A DNA stretch of 64,000 nucleotides from positions 3,472,001 through 3,536,000 of the forward strand of contig OZ260083.1 of the NCBI GenBank assembly GCA_965284435.1. The letters run 5' to 3'. Below are positions 40,350 through 49,570 of the stretch, in pieces. The notes beneath the pieces were generated by a model. The model saw nothing but the letters and a program-made list of their open reading frames with translations. It ran no database searches and was not told the DNA's origin. The stretch is from CAIYZT01 sp947461435. Its GTDB lineage: Bacteria > Pseudomonadota > Alphaproteobacteria > Rhodobacterales > Rhodobacteraceae. Each line of letters opens with the position of its first letter. The first letter of the stretch is position 1. The translations under genes were made by a program, and so were the position numbers.

Positions 40350-40943
40350 ATGTCGAAGGATATTGAAGTGTGGATTGAAAACGCAGTTGCTTGGCTCACC
40401 GAAGCAGCAAACGCGCTTGTCTTCGCGCAGTTGGTCGCAGCATTCGTTACGGCTATCGCAACAATCGCTCTTTGGCGAGTAACCCGCGTTCTAGCCGTCG
40501 AAACGAAGAGGCTTGCCACAATGACTTCGCGACCCTTCGTCGTTTGTTCTGCCGAATCCAGCCCCGTTAGCGCCAGCTCTTTCAACTTAGTGCTTCGGAA
40601 CACCGGAAACGCCACAGCCTTCGACGTTAAGTTTCAACTTTCCCCGCCGATAGCGAACCCGGATAGAAGCCCACTTGCCGATGAAACCATTACAAGTTGG
40701 GAGGTTTCGTTACTTCCGCCGGGGCAAGCACTAACGAAATACGCCGGGTTCGGGCCGGATCTTCAAGACAAAACCTATACTTCGAAGGTAAGTTGGGCTT
40801 CTTTACCGGGCTCAACCGTTCGGGAAAGCCTTGCTTACAAGTTCGAAGCGAAGGACGGCTTTCAAGGTGGGGTGATCGGGAAAGGACCGCATCATATCGC
40901 TGAAGAACTCGAAAAAATTCGCAAGCAACTGCCGACGAACTAA
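40350..40943 (+). CDS. Hypothetical single-pass membrane protein
   Basis: The 197-residue protein starts at the ATG at 40350; a GTG nine bases earlier is in frame. One transmembrane helix (about residues 20-43, LVFAQLVAAFVTAIATIALW) is followed by a short charged segment and then a beta-rich domain. The pattern FNLVLRNTGNATAFDVKFQL is common in otherwise uncharacterised bacterial membrane proteins. It lies just outside the right att site and has lower GC than the genes to its right, so it may be left from an earlier insertion at the same locus. No function can be assigned. Confidence 0.65.
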   Translation: MSKDIEVWIENAVAWLTEAANALVFAQLVAAFVTAIATIALWRVTRVLAVETKRLATMTSRPFVVCSAESSPVSASSFNLVLRNTGNATAFDVKFQLSPPIANPDRSPLADETITSWEVSLLPPGQALTKYAGFGPDLQDKTYTSKVSWASLPGSTVRESLAYKFEAKDGFQGGVIGKGPHHIAEELEKIRKQLPTN

Positions 40944-40980
40944 GAACGCTTGGGAACCTCGGGACCTCAGCCCATTTCGC

Positions 40981-41277
40981 TCAGCCCAGCGTGCTCAGCA
41001 TCGTCAACGGGCGGATATCCACCGGAACCGCCAACAGCCGATCCAGCTGCAAGAAAAGCGGTTGCAGGTGCGGCATGGCCAGATGAAGATCCAGCGCCGC
41101 CCGGCTTGTCCAGTTTTCATAAAACACAAAGATGCAGGGGTCTGCGGCGTCGACATGGAAGTCATAGTTGATGCAGCCCGCCTCTGCCCGGGTCGGCGCC
41201 ACTTGGGCCATCAACAATTCCTGCAGTTCCGCGCGGGTTTCGGGGCGGGCCGTCACGGTGCCAATGATCGTGTACAT
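40981..41277 (-). CDS. Antibiotic biosynthesis monooxygenase (ABM) / quinol monooxygenase-like protein
   Basis: The 98-residue protein from the ATG at 41277 (MYTIIGTVTARPETRAEL) has the ferredoxin-like ABM fold pattern, with CINYDFHVD and FVFYENWTSRAALDLHL. Related small dimers (YgiN type) oxygenate quinols or polyketides without cofactor, and many ABM proteins in sugar operons have unknown roles. It follows the permease gene with a one-base gap and ends the ABC operon, so its job is likely tied to the same substrate. Confidence 0.8.
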   Translation of the reverse strand: MYTIIGTVTARPETRAELQELLMAQVAPTRAEAGCINYDFHVDAADPCIFVFYENWTSRAALDLHLAMPHLQPLFLQLDRLLAVPVDIRPLTMLSTLG

Positions 41278-41278
41278 C

Positions 41279-42223
41279 TCAGGCCCGTTTCTGGCTAAGC
41301 GCCACAGCAAGAATAATGATCGCACCGCGCGCAATCAGTTGCTGGCTGAATTCCAACCCCATCAGGATCAACCCGTTGTTGATCAGGCCAATCATCAAGG
41401 CGCCGACGATGGTTCCCACAACGGTGCCCTTGCCGCCAAACAGGCTGGTTCCGCCCAGAACGGCCGCGGCAATAACCGACAATTCATCACCCTCGCCCAA
41501 CTGGAAACGTCCCGACTGCAAACGTCCGGCATACAGCATCCCCGCAATCGCGGCGGCGACAGACGACAAGACCAGCACCTTGAACTTGATATTGGCCGTA
41601 TCAATCCCCGAATAGCGCGCAGCGGTTTCCCCGCCCCCCGTGGCCAGCACCCGGCGGCCAAATCCGGTGCGGCGCAACACGAAATGGCCAATCGCACCGA
41701 TGACCAGCATCCAGAACAAAAGCACCGGGATCGGGCCAATCGATCCGCCCCCAAAGGCCCAGGAATAGCCGGGCGACAAGATCGGCACGGCGGCCGTGGC
41801 CGAAATCCACATCGCCACACCCTTGGCGATGCCCATCATGGCCAAGGTGGTCAAGAAGGACGGGATGCCGATGCGCGTGGTCAGCCAGCCGTTGAAACAC
41901 CCCACCGCGATTCCGGTGGCAATTCCGGCCAAAACGCCCGCGGCAGGCCCCGCCACCGCAATGGCCATCGCCACTGTCACCGTGGTCAATCCCGCCACCG
42001 CACCGATGGACAGGTCAATCTCGCCACAGGCCAGCACAAACGTCATGGCCACCGCCATCACCGCAATCATCGCGGTCTGGCGAATGATGTTCAAAAGATT
42101 GGTGGGGTTGAGAAAACCCTTGTGGCTCAGCGTCAGGGCGAAGACCACAAAGATCACCACAAAGCCGATATAGATGATGTTCTGTCGCCAATTGGCAAAG
42201 AAGCCTGAGGTCCGGTCAGCCAT
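41279..42223 (-). CDS. Ribose-type ABC transporter permease
   Basis: The 314-residue hydrophobic protein has about eight to ten transmembrane segments in the RbsC/AraH pattern, including FVLACGEIDLSIGAVAGLTTV and GTSLFGGKGTVVGTIVGALM, both diagnostic for this family. It starts at the ATG at 42223, overlapping the ATPase stop by eight bases; an upstream in-frame extension is not protein-like. It forms the inner-membrane channel for a monosaccharide or polyol with the adjacent ATPase and binding protein. Confidence 0.92.
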   Translation of the reverse strand: MADRTSGFFANWRQNIIYIGFVVIFVVFALTLSHKGFLNPTNLLNIIRQTAMIAVMAVAMTFVLACGEIDLSIGAVAGLTTVTVAMAIAVAGPAAGVLAGIATGIAVGCFNGWLTTRIGIPSFLTTLAMMGIAKGVAMWISATAAVPILSPGYSWAFGGGSIGPIPVLLFWMLVIGAIGHFVLRRTGFGRRVLATGGGETAARYSGIDTANIKFKVLVLSSVAAAIAGMLYAGRLQSGRFQLGEGDELSVIAAAVLGGTSLFGGKGTVVGTIVGALMIGLINNGLILMGLEFSQQLIARGAIIILAVALSQKRA

Positions 42224-43781
42224 GTTGGGCCTCCTGTGTCGGGGTGGAAAGGGCCTTTTGAATTTCGATCTGCAACTGGCGCTCGGCGCCCTGCAGGCGT
42301 CGGCCAAAGTCGGGTTCGGCCGGATCGTCCAGCGCGGCACGCTCAATCATCTGATGGGCGCGGCCATCCGCCATCACAAGGATGCGGTCGCAGGCGGTCA
42401 AAAGCTCGGACAATTCAGAAGAGATCATCACAATCCCCTTGCCCTGCGCGGCCAGATCGCGAACCAGCCGTATGATTTCAGACTTGGAGCCGATGTCGAT
42501 TCCCGCCGTGGGTTCGTCCAGCACCAAAATATCGGGGTCTGTGGCCAGCCATTTGCCGATCACCACCTTCTGCTGATTGCCCCCCGACAGCGTAGAAACC
42601 GCATGATCGCGGCTGGCCGTCTTGATCTGCAGCCGTTCGATCATCTGATCGGCAATCTGGCGCGCCTTGTCCCGGTTCACGACGCCCTTGCCGGAAATCC
42701 GGCCCAGCACCGACAAGACCATGTTGGACGCCACCGAATGGGCCGGAATGATTCCCTGCGTCGCGCGCGCTTCGGGCACCAGCGCCACACCGGCCGCGAT
42801 GGAATCGGCGGGTTTGCGCAGCACCATGGGCCTTCCCTTGATCCAAATCTCGCCCCCGCTCGCCGGTTCGATCCCCGCAATCACCCGCGCCAGCGCCGAT
42901 CGGCCAGACCCCAAAAGACCCGCCAGCCCCAAAACCTCGCCCCGATGCAGCACAAAGCTGACATTATGGGGCTTGTGTGGGCCTGTCAGGTTTCTGGCCT
43001 CCAGCAAAACCTCTCCCTGCCGCACATCGCCCCGCTGCACATCCGCCAGCCCCTTGGACCGTTTGCCAACGATATGTTCGATCATCACATCAATCGGCAA
43101 TTCGGCGATGTCGGCCGTCACCACATGCTTGCCGTCGCGCAAGATCGTGGCGCGGTCGGCGATGCGGGCGATTTCGTCCATCCGGTGGCTGACATAGATC
43201 ACGGCCACGCCTTGCGATGTCAGTTTGCGCAGAAAAACGAACAAACGTTCGACATCTGAAACCGCCAGCGCCGTAGACGGCTCGTCCAGAATCAACACCT
43301 TTGAACTTTGGCTGATGGCCTTGGCAATCTCGGTCAATTGCTTTTGCCCCGCGCCAAGACGGCCAACCACCGCCTTGGGGTCAACCTTGACCTCCAGCAT
43401 CTCGAAAATCTCGCTGGCCCGCGCCTCGCAGGCGCGATCATCCAGAAAGCCTCGGGCGGTGCGCGCCTCGCGGGTCAAGAAGATGTTCTGCGCCACCGTC
43501 AGCGTCGGGATCAGGCTCATCTCCTGAAAATTCATCGCAATTCCCGCCGCACGCGACGCCTCGGGCGTGTGGGTGGTCAGGGCCACCCCCCCCACCTCGA
43601 TCGTGCCGGCATCGGGTTTGTGCACGCCGTTAAGCACCTTCAAGATCGTGGATTTGCCCGCGCCATTGCCGCCAAGAAGGGCGTGAACTTCACCGGGGCG
43701 AACCTCGAAATCCACGTTGTCCAAGGCTTTGACGCCGCCAAAGGCCTTGGAAATCCCCTTCATGACAACAGCCGAGGTCAT
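42216..43781 (-). CDS. Sugar ABC transporter ATP-binding protein (RbsA/MglA type)
   Basis: The 521-residue protein contains two ATPase domains in tandem, as usual for ribose-type importers. The first has Walker A GGNGAGKST, a LGAGQKQL signature and Walker B VLILDEPST. The second has LLGSGRS in place of a full Walker A, the signature LSGGNQQKV and VLDEPTAGID. The degenerate second P-loop is normal for the family. The ATG at 43781 overlaps the stop of the dehydrogenase gene as ATGA. Confidence 0.93.
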   Translation of the reverse strand: MTSAVVMKGISKAFGGVKALDNVDFEVRPGEVHALLGGNGAGKSTILKVLNGVHKPDAGTIEVGGVALTTHTPEASRAAGIAMNFQEMSLIPTLTVAQNIFLTREARTARGFLDDRACEARASEIFEMLEVKVDPKAVVGRLGAGQKQLTEIAKAISQSSKVLILDEPSTALAVSDVERLFVFLRKLTSQGVAVIYVSHRMDEIARIADRATILRDGKHVVTADIAELPIDVMIEHIVGKRSKGLADVQRGDVRQGEVLLEARNLTGPHKPHNVSFVLHRGEVLGLAGLLGSGRSALARVIAGIEPASGGEIWIKGRPMVLRKPADSIAAGVALVPEARATQGIIPAHSVASNMVLSVLGRISGKGVVNRDKARQIADQMIERLQIKTASRDHAVSTLSGGNQQKVVIGKWLATDPDILVLDEPTAGIDIGSKSEIIRLVRDLAAQGKGIVMISSELSELLTACDRILVMADGRAHQMIERAALDDPAEPDFGRRLQGAERQLQIEIQKALSTPTQEAQHG

Positions 43782-44947
43782 TTTCCCACGCTCTCCCAAA
43801 GTCCGGTTTCGCCCGACCGCAGCAGCGCCTCTGCCACAAGTTCACAGGCCAAACCATCTTGGAAATTCGGGCTGGGCTGCGTGCCTGTCGCAATGGCGCT
43901 GAAGAAATCATGGCATTCGACGATCTTGGTTTCGGAATACCCGATGCCCAGACCGGGGATCGGCCAAAGACCTTGGCCATAGGGATGGGCCGGGCCGGTA
44001 TAAACGGTGCGAAAACCGCGCGCATCCGCCGGATCATCGGCGAACATCACCTGCAACTCATCGCGGCGTTCATAGTTGAACGCGATAGACCCCTTGGTGC
44101 CGTGAATCTCCAGCGTGATAAAGTTGTTGCGGCCCCAGGCATTGCGCGTCGCCTCAAGCGAGCCGATGGCGCCGCCTTCGAATTTCAGCATCGAGACAAC
44201 TTCGTCATCCACATCCACCGCCGCCCGTTCGGCATCGGCAGACTTTTCAGAGGCGCCAAGTTTGTCCACGCCGCCTTGCTGAAGGGGGCGGCTCGTCACA
44301 TAGGTCCGCGTCAGGGCGTTGACCGCAGCGATCGGGCCCACCAGATAATGCGCCAGATCGACAACATGGGTGCCAATGTCGCCCACGGTCCCCGACCCTG
44401 CGATCTTCTTTTGGAACCGCCACGACAGGGGGCCGTTCTCATCGGCGGACCAATCTTGCAGATAGGTGCCGCGAAAGTTCAAGATGCGGCCAATGCGGCC
44501 GTCATCAATGTATTTCTTGGCCAAGGCCACGGCCGGCGTGCGGCGATAGTTGAAGGCCACCATGTGAATGACGCCGGCTTTCTTGACGGCGTCGGCCATG
44601 GCGCGGGCCTCGTCCACAGTCCGGGCAAGGGGCTTTTCGCAGATGATGTGCTTGCCCGCTGCTGCGGCGGCGATGGCAATTTCAGCATGAACATTGTTGG
44701 GCGTGCAGATATCGACCACATCAATATCGGGCCGGGCCACCACAGCGCGCCAGTCCGATGACGCTTCGTCAAAGCCAAAGCGTTGGCGGGCCACCTCGGC
44801 CGCGCCGTCCGTCACATCCACCACCACCTTGCGGTGCGGAATTGCCGGGGCGGGCCAAAAGAACATCGGCATGGCGGCATAGGCCATGGCATGGGCCTTG
44901 CCCATGAATCCGCCGCCGATCATGGCGACATTCATCACTTTGGTCAT
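43778..44947 (-). CDS. Gfo/Idh/MocA family oxidoreductase
   Basis: The 389-residue protein begins MTKVMNVAMIGGGFMGKAHA, with a Rossmann GGGFMG motif and a CAGGAGA ribosome binding site. CEKPLARTVDEA is the family's EKP catalytic-lysine block, and GSGTVGDIGTHVVDLAHYLVG carries the conserved H/D region. It should oxidise or reduce a sugar or cyclitol with NAD(P). It lies between the binding protein and the ATPase, so its substrate is probably the imported sugar. Confidence 0.92.
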   Translation of the reverse strand: MTKVMNVAMIGGGFMGKAHAMAYAAMPMFFWPAPAIPHRKVVVDVTDGAAEVARQRFGFDEASSDWRAVVARPDIDVVDICTPNNVHAEIAIAAAAAGKHIICEKPLARTVDEARAMADAVKKAGVIHMVAFNYRRTPAVALAKKYIDDGRIGRILNFRGTYLQDWSADENGPLSWRFQKKIAGSGTVGDIGTHVVDLAHYLVGPIAAVNALTRTYVTSRPLQQGGVDKLGASEKSADAERAAVDVDDEVVSMLKFEGGAIGSLEATRNAWGRNNFITLEIHGTKGSIAFNYERRDELQVMFADDPADARGFRTVYTGPAHPYGQGLWPIPGLGIGYSETKIVECHDFFSAIATGTQPSPNFQDGLACELVAEALLRSGETGLWESVGK

Positions 44948-45002
44948 CACAAATCTCCTGAAAAAGGGGCGCGGGTGGGGGAGCGTCCACCCGCGCAGGG
45001 CC

Positions 45003-46121
45003 TTAGTTGGCCATCGAGTTCTTGACGTTGTCGGTCGCCTCGGTGGAATAAACCTGCATCCAGGCATCCAGAAGGTTGTCGTGGCTGACCGGCAGCGCGG
45101 GCAGCGCGACAAAGGCCGGGGCGGCCTTGCCCAAAAGGCCATAGCCCGCCAGTTTCGCCTCAACCACACCCGCGTCATAGGGGCGCTGCGCACCAAGTCC
45201 TTTGACAAAGCCGTTTTGCGCCATCGAGATTGCGACGTTTTCGCCCAGATCGACGGTGGTGATGATCAGATCATCCCGGCCCGCGTTGCGCGCCGCCGAA
45301 ATCACACCCTCGGCCGGCACATCCCAGACCGCCCAGATGCCTTGGATCTCGGGATGCGAGGTCAGCATGGCCCCGGCCGCCTTTTCGGCATCACCCGAAA
45401 AATCCGGGCCGCCAATGCCCTGTTCGTCGACAATCTTGATATCGGGATAATCGCTGGCAATCGTGGCCTTGAACGCGTCATAGCGCTGCTTGGTCACAAA
45501 GAAGTCGGCGGCATGAAAGACAAGGCCGATAGTGCCCGCCCCGTTCAGCGCCTTGGCCATCAGATGCGCCGCAGCGACACCGTTGCCATAGTTGTCGGCC
45601 GAAACGACCGAGACATAGTCGGTGCCAGCGGTCATGCCAGCGGCCACGTTATCCATGAACACAATCTTCACGCCCGCCGCAGCAGCCGCCTTGTAGGCGG
45701 CAGCCGTGGCCGTCGGGTCGGTCGGGATGGACACGATGATCGATGGGTTCTGCGCCATGATCGTCTCAAGGTCCGCCACCTGCTTTTCGGGTTTGAACCC
45801 GGCGTCCGTCACGGCAATCACTTCAATTCCCATGGCAGCAAACTGGGTTTGCAATCCGTTGATCTGCGCCCGGCTCCAATCGTTTCCGCCGTAATGCATG
45901 ACGATGGCGGCAGTGGCCTTCATCTCTTTGATCTTGGCCAGTTCCTCATCGGTCAAAACGATGTCCGAGGCGGGCGAAGGATCTTCGCCATTCGGCCCCT
46001 TGGACAGAACGCTTTCCACCAGCTTGGCCAGCGCGTCATCCGGGCTGGCAAAGGCCGGGCTTAGGGTGGTCATCAGCGCAAGCAGGGCCGCGCCGCCCAA
46101 AAGGCTGCGTCTTGTAATCAT
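45003..46121 (-). CDS. Periplasmic sugar-binding protein of the ABC importer
   Basis: The 372-residue protein opens with RRSLLGGAALLALMTTLSPAFA, a signal peptide with an RR pair (possibly Tat) and a cleavage site near AFA-S. The mature part has the type 1 periplasmic binding fold: AAIVMHYGGNDWSRAQINGLQ, a hinge around VFMDNVAAG and VSADNYGNG, and ITTVDLGENVAI. It delivers a sugar-like ligand to the adjacent permease. Its closest relative in the window is the leaderless protein at 48534-49538. Confidence 0.92.
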   Translation of the reverse strand: MITRRSLLGGAALLALMTTLSPAFASPDDALAKLVESVLSKGPNGEDPSPASDIVLTDEELAKIKEMKATAAIVMHYGGNDWSRAQINGLQTQFAAMGIEVIAVTDAGFKPEKQVADLETIMAQNPSIIVSIPTDPTATAAAYKAAAAAGVKIVFMDNVAAGMTAGTDYVSVVSADNYGNGVAAAHLMAKALNGAGTIGLVFHAADFFVTKQRYDAFKATIASDYPDIKIVDEQGIGGPDFSGDAEKAAGAMLTSHPEIQGIWAVWDVPAEGVISAARNAGRDDLIITTVDLGENVAISMAQNGFVKGLGAQRPYDAGVVEAKLAGYGLLGKAAPAFVALPALPVSHDNLLDAWMQVYSTEATDNVKNSMAN

Positions 46122-46160
46122 GGTCTTCCTCCCAGAAGGGGGGGTATCAAACCCCGTGTG

Positions 46161-46973
46161 TCAGTGGTTTTTCAAGTATGTCATGCTCAGGCGCGCCCCT
46201 TCGGCAGCGTCGGGCCAGGCATCAAGTTCAGCGCAGACCCAGCCCTGATAGCCGATGTCACGCAGGGCCTGCAGGATCGGGGCAGTTTGAATATCGCCGC
46301 GGTCCAGAGGGGTGAAGGCGAAGGGCGTCTTTTGAAACCCCTTCAGATGAACATAGGAAATCCGCCGGGCATGCTCGCGGATCAAGCTCGCCGGATCGCC
46401 GCCCGCCGCCGCCAGATGGGCGGTGTCGGGGCAAAAATCGATGGCGGTCAGATCGAATATCTTGGCAACCGAGGCCGGACCCTCAACAATGGTTGACAGA
46501 TGCGGGTGGTAATGGGCCCGCAAACCGCGCGCCTCGGCCAGATCCTTGACGCGGTCCAAGGCGGCGGCAAGCTTGTGATAATCGGCTTCGCGGGTGCCGT
46601 CGAACCGCTTGGCCCCGCCCCCCACCACCAGATGCGGCGCCCCCAATTCCGCCGCACGGTCTGCGGCGCGGGTTACCCGGGCCAGTTCCTCGGGTAGAAT
46701 GTCGTCGAAGATGAAATTGCCACCGGCATAGGCCGCGACCAGCTTCAGGCCCGTATCGGCCAGCAGTTTGCGCAGTTGATCGGCGGAAAACTCCAGCAGG
46801 TTGCCGTCGAACAGCTCCACCCCCTCAAAGCCAGCGGCAGCAATGTCGCTCAGCGCGCGGTCCATCTCGCCAAAGGTGCGATAGGCCAGTTGGGTGATTG
46901 ACGTCACCCCCACGGCATCGCCGCCAAGCGCGCCCCAACAATTGGCGTGATAGGCCAGTTTCCAGGCTGTCAT
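46161..46973 (-). CDS. Sugar phosphate isomerase/epimerase (xylose-isomerase-like TIM barrel)
   Basis: The 270-residue protein begins MTAWKLAYHANCWG after a GGGGAGA ribosome binding site. It has AP-endonuclease/IolE-type barrel motifs: GFEGVELFD, GAPHLVVGGG, HYHPHLSTIVEG, DFCPDTAHLAAAGGDP and YVHLKGF, supplying the metal-binding Glu, His and Asp. It isomerises, epimerises or dehydrates a sugar or keto-inositol derivative. As first gene of the minus operon it faces the ROK regulator across a region with a strong palindrome. Confidence 0.9.
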   Translation of the reverse strand: MTAWKLAYHANCWGALGGDAVGVTSITQLAYRTFGEMDRALSDIAAAGFEGVELFDGNLLEFSADQLRKLLADTGLKLVAAYAGGNFIFDDILPEELARVTRAADRAAELGAPHLVVGGGAKRFDGTREADYHKLAAALDRVKDLAEARGLRAHYHPHLSTIVEGPASVAKIFDLTAIDFCPDTAHLAAAGGDPASLIREHARRISYVHLKGFQKTPFAFTPLDRGDIQTAPILQALRDIGYQGWVCAELDAWPDAAEGARLSMTYLKNH

Positions 46974-47092
46974 GCGTGTCTCCCCTCTACACCGCAGATC
47001 CACAGGACCCTTGGCTTACCGGCCCTCCTCGGCCGTTGGATGGAGAGTTAGGACGGAAATAAAGCTAGGTCAATATATTTTGCACGTAACTA

Positions 47093-47128
47093 GCAAATCT
47101 TTTGCTTTTTAAATGCAAAAGTATTTGC
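47093..47128. promoter_or_regulatory. Operator-like inverted repeat between isomerase and ROK genes
   Basis: GCAAATCTTTTGC and GCAAAAGTATTTGC form inverted arms (one-base length difference) around TTTTTAAAT. AT-rich, extended palindromes in divergent regions are typical ROK binding sites. It would cover promoters of both the ABC operon and the regulator. Confidence 0.7.
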
Positions 47129-47181
47129 TTGATCAGGCGAAGACCCCGAATTATCTAGGAAAAAGAGAGGAACCGCCAACG

Positions 47182-48537
47182 ATGCCGCAAGACCTGACAG
47201 CGACAGCCGCCGCCGCACGCGGCAAGGGTCGGCCCCGCGTGGCCGATACAGCCGCACCGTCGCTGGTAGAGCTGCTGAACATGATTCGGGCCGCCGACAC
47301 CACCACCCGGCAAGAGTTGGAACGTCGAAGCGAGCTGGGCCGGGCCGTCGTGGCCGACCGGCTGACGATGCTGGCCGATCTGGGCCTGATCGATGAAAGC
47401 GAACTTGGGGCGGCCACGGGCGGCCGCGCGCCGCGTCTGGTGCAATTGGCCGCCCGCCGCGGGCGCGTTCTGGTGGCCACACTGGACCAAATCGCGCTGG
47501 GGGTCGGCGTGGCCGATCTGGCCGGCAACCTTTTGACCGAACACCACGAAGAATTCGAAATGAACGCGCCGCCCGACATGCTGGCGGAACGGCTGACCAC
47601 CTTGCTGCGCTGGTCCCTTGACCGGCAGGCATCCCCTGCCGGGCTGTGGGGCATCTCGCTGTCCGTTCCCGGCACCGTTCCGGGCACCTCTGGCGACTTC
47701 CTGACCAAAACCCCCCCCGTTGTACCCGCATGGGAAGGCTTCCCGCTCGTCGAACTTTTGACGCGCAGCTTTGGCGCGCCCGTCTGGATGCGCTCGTCGG
47801 TCGATACGATGACCATGGGCGAGCTGCACGCCGGGGCGGGCCAAGGCCTGTCCTCGATGCTTTTTGTCAAGATCGGGCGGCGGATCGGGGCCGGCATCGT
47901 CTCCGAAGGGCGGCTTTACCGCGGGGCGCAGGGCGCAACCGGCCTGATCGGCACCCTTCCGATCCACGCGAACGACCGCAGCGGCACCCTCGACGCCATG
48001 GCCGGATCGGACATGATCCTGCGCGAGGGTCGGCTGGCCGCCGAGACAGGCCGCAGCGCCTTTCTGGCCGACCATCTGCGCCGCGGCGGCGAGATCACGG
48101 CGCTTGATGTCGCACAGGCCGCACAAATGGGGGACGAGGTTTGTGCCGAAATTCTGACCACCGCCGGCCGCTTGATCGGGCAGGTCGTGGCCACACTGAC
48201 CAATACCCTGAACCCCGAGGTGATCGTGCTGTCCGGATCGATCGTGCAGACCAATGACATCATCCTTGCCGCCATGCGCGAGGCGGTCTACGGCGCCAGC
48301 CATCCCCTTGTAACGCGCGATCTGCGCATCATCCGCAGCCAGATGGGCTCCTCCGCCGGGTTGGTGGGCGCGGCCCGGGCCGGGGCAGAATTGCTTTTTG
48401 CGCCGGGTTTCCTGAAAGATTGGGTCATGCAGGGCAGCCCCCTCAGCCATCCCGGCTTTGCCGCCTTCCGCTCCGGGCTGGACAGCGCCCCGCCAACCCC
48501 TCCCTCCCTTCCCCCCCCCAGACGAGGTGCGCCATGA
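47182..48537 (+). CDS. ROK family transcriptional regulator
   Basis: From the ATG at 47182 (MPQDLTAT) the protein has 451 residues. A winged helix-turn-helix lies at about 30-95 (SLVELLNMIRAADTTTRQELERRS). The ROK sugar-kinase-like domain follows (ISLSVPGTV, GELHAGAGQGLSSMLFVKIG, GLIGTLPIH, PEVIVLSGS). The Cys-rich ROK zinc motif is not evident. An upstream in-frame ATG at 47113 falls inside the palindrome and is unlikely. It probably represses the divergent sugar operon until ligand binds. The stop overlaps the next start as ATGA. Confidence 0.88.
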   Translation: MPQDLTATAAAARGKGRPRVADTAAPSLVELLNMIRAADTTTRQELERRSELGRAVVADRLTMLADLGLIDESELGAATGGRAPRLVQLAARRGRVLVATLDQIALGVGVADLAGNLLTEHHEEFEMNAPPDMLAERLTTLLRWSLDRQASPAGLWGISLSVPGTVPGTSGDFLTKTPPVVPAWEGFPLVELLTRSFGAPVWMRSSVDTMTMGELHAGAGQGLSSMLFVKIGRRIGAGIVSEGRLYRGAQGATGLIGTLPIHANDRSGTLDAMAGSDMILREGRLAAETGRSAFLADHLRRGGEITALDVAQAAQMGDEVCAEILTTAGRLIGQVVATLTNTLNPEVIVLSGSIVQTNDIILAAMREAVYGASHPLVTRDLRIIRSQMGSSAGLVGAARAGAELLFAPGFLKDWVMQGSPLSHPGFAAFRSGLDSAPPTPPSLPPPRRGAP

Positions 48538-49538
48538 CCATCTCCGGCCTTGGCCCCCACGGAGAGCGCGCCGCGCCGCCCGAACGCGTTACCCTGCTGC
48601 CCGAAGATCGCGCCGCCGCCAAGGCGCGCGGCTTTCGCGTCGCCGTCGTGCTGCACACCTTGCAAAGCGATTGGGCCCATCAGCAGTTGTCGGGCATGGT
48701 GGGCACCTTTGGTGATTGCGGCACGGCGGTGACCCATGTCATCGACTGCGCCTTTTCGCCCCGCGCGCAGGTGCAGGCGCTTGAAGAACTGTTGGCGCAA
48801 AAACCCGATGCGGTCATCTCGCTGCCCGTGGCCAACGAAGAGGTCGCCTTGGCCCATGCCCGACTGGCCGATGCCGGGATCAAACTGGTGCTGCTGGACA
48901 ATGCCCCCACCGGTCTTTTGCCGGGCCGCCACTATGGCACGCTGGTATCGGCCGACAATTTCGGACTGGGCATTCTCGCCGCCGAAGGGTTGTCGGCCCA
49001 TCTGCCGCAGGGGGCAAAGGTGGGGCTTTTGGGCTATGCCGCCGATTTCTTTGCAACCAATGAACGCGAACTGGCCTTCACAAAATGGATGCGGGCCAAC
49101 CGCCCTGACCTGTCGATCCATCAAGACGGTTTTGCCCGGATCGACGACGCGGCCGACAAAACGTCGGCCCTTCTGGCGGCGCACCCGGATCTGGCAGGCC
49201 TGTTCGTGGTTTGGGATACCCCCGCGTTGAAAGCGGCCGAAATCCTGCACCGCCTGTCGCTCAAAACCCCGATTGCCACGGTCGATCTGGGCGAAGAGGT
49301 GGCGATCGGGCTGGCGCAGGGCGGCCCCTTTGCGGTGATTGCGGCGCAGCAGCCCTACTTGCAGGGGGTCGCCGCCGCGCAGACAACCATCCTCACGCTG
49401 CTGGGCCACCTGACCCCGGCATGGATCGCCCTGCCCGGAATCTCTGTCACGCGCGATACGGTGGTCGAAAGTTATCAACGCATCTGGCGCCGCCCCGCGC
49501 CGCAATCGGTGCTACAGGCCGTGGGCCTGATTCCCTGA
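48534..49538 (+). CDS. Leaderless periplasmic-binding-protein paralogue (probable cytoplasmic ligand sensor)
   Basis: This 334-residue protein has the full type 1 sugar-binding fold (VAVVLHTLQSDWAHQQLSGM, LVSADNFGLG, GYAADFFATNERELAF, ATVDLGEEVAI), but neither a signal peptide nor a DNA-binding domain. It is clearly related to the operon's binding protein at 45003-46121 (ADFF, TVDLGE and SADN blocks align). The start at 48534 overlaps the ROK stop as ATGA, so the two are made together. I infer a cytoplasmic protein that senses the imported sugar or helps the ROK regulator. Loss of a signal peptide by mutation is the simpler alternative, but no frameshift remnant is visible upstream. Confidence 0.82.
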   Translation: MTISGLGPHGERAAPPERVTLLPEDRAAAKARGFRVAVVLHTLQSDWAHQQLSGMVGTFGDCGTAVTHVIDCAFSPRAQVQALEELLAQKPDAVISLPVANEEVALAHARLADAGIKLVLLDNAPTGLLPGRHYGTLVSADNFGLGILAAEGLSAHLPQGAKVGLLGYAADFFATNERELAFTKWMRANRPDLSIHQDGFARIDDAADKTSALLAAHPDLAGLFVVWDTPALKAAEILHRLSLKTPIATVDLGEEVAIGLAQGGPFAVIAAQQPYLQGVAAAQTTILTLLGHLTPAWIALPGISVTRDTVVESYQRIWRRPAPQSVLQAVGLIP

Positions 49539-49570
49539 CCCCCCTTTGCGGGCGCGGCACTGCTGCCCCC

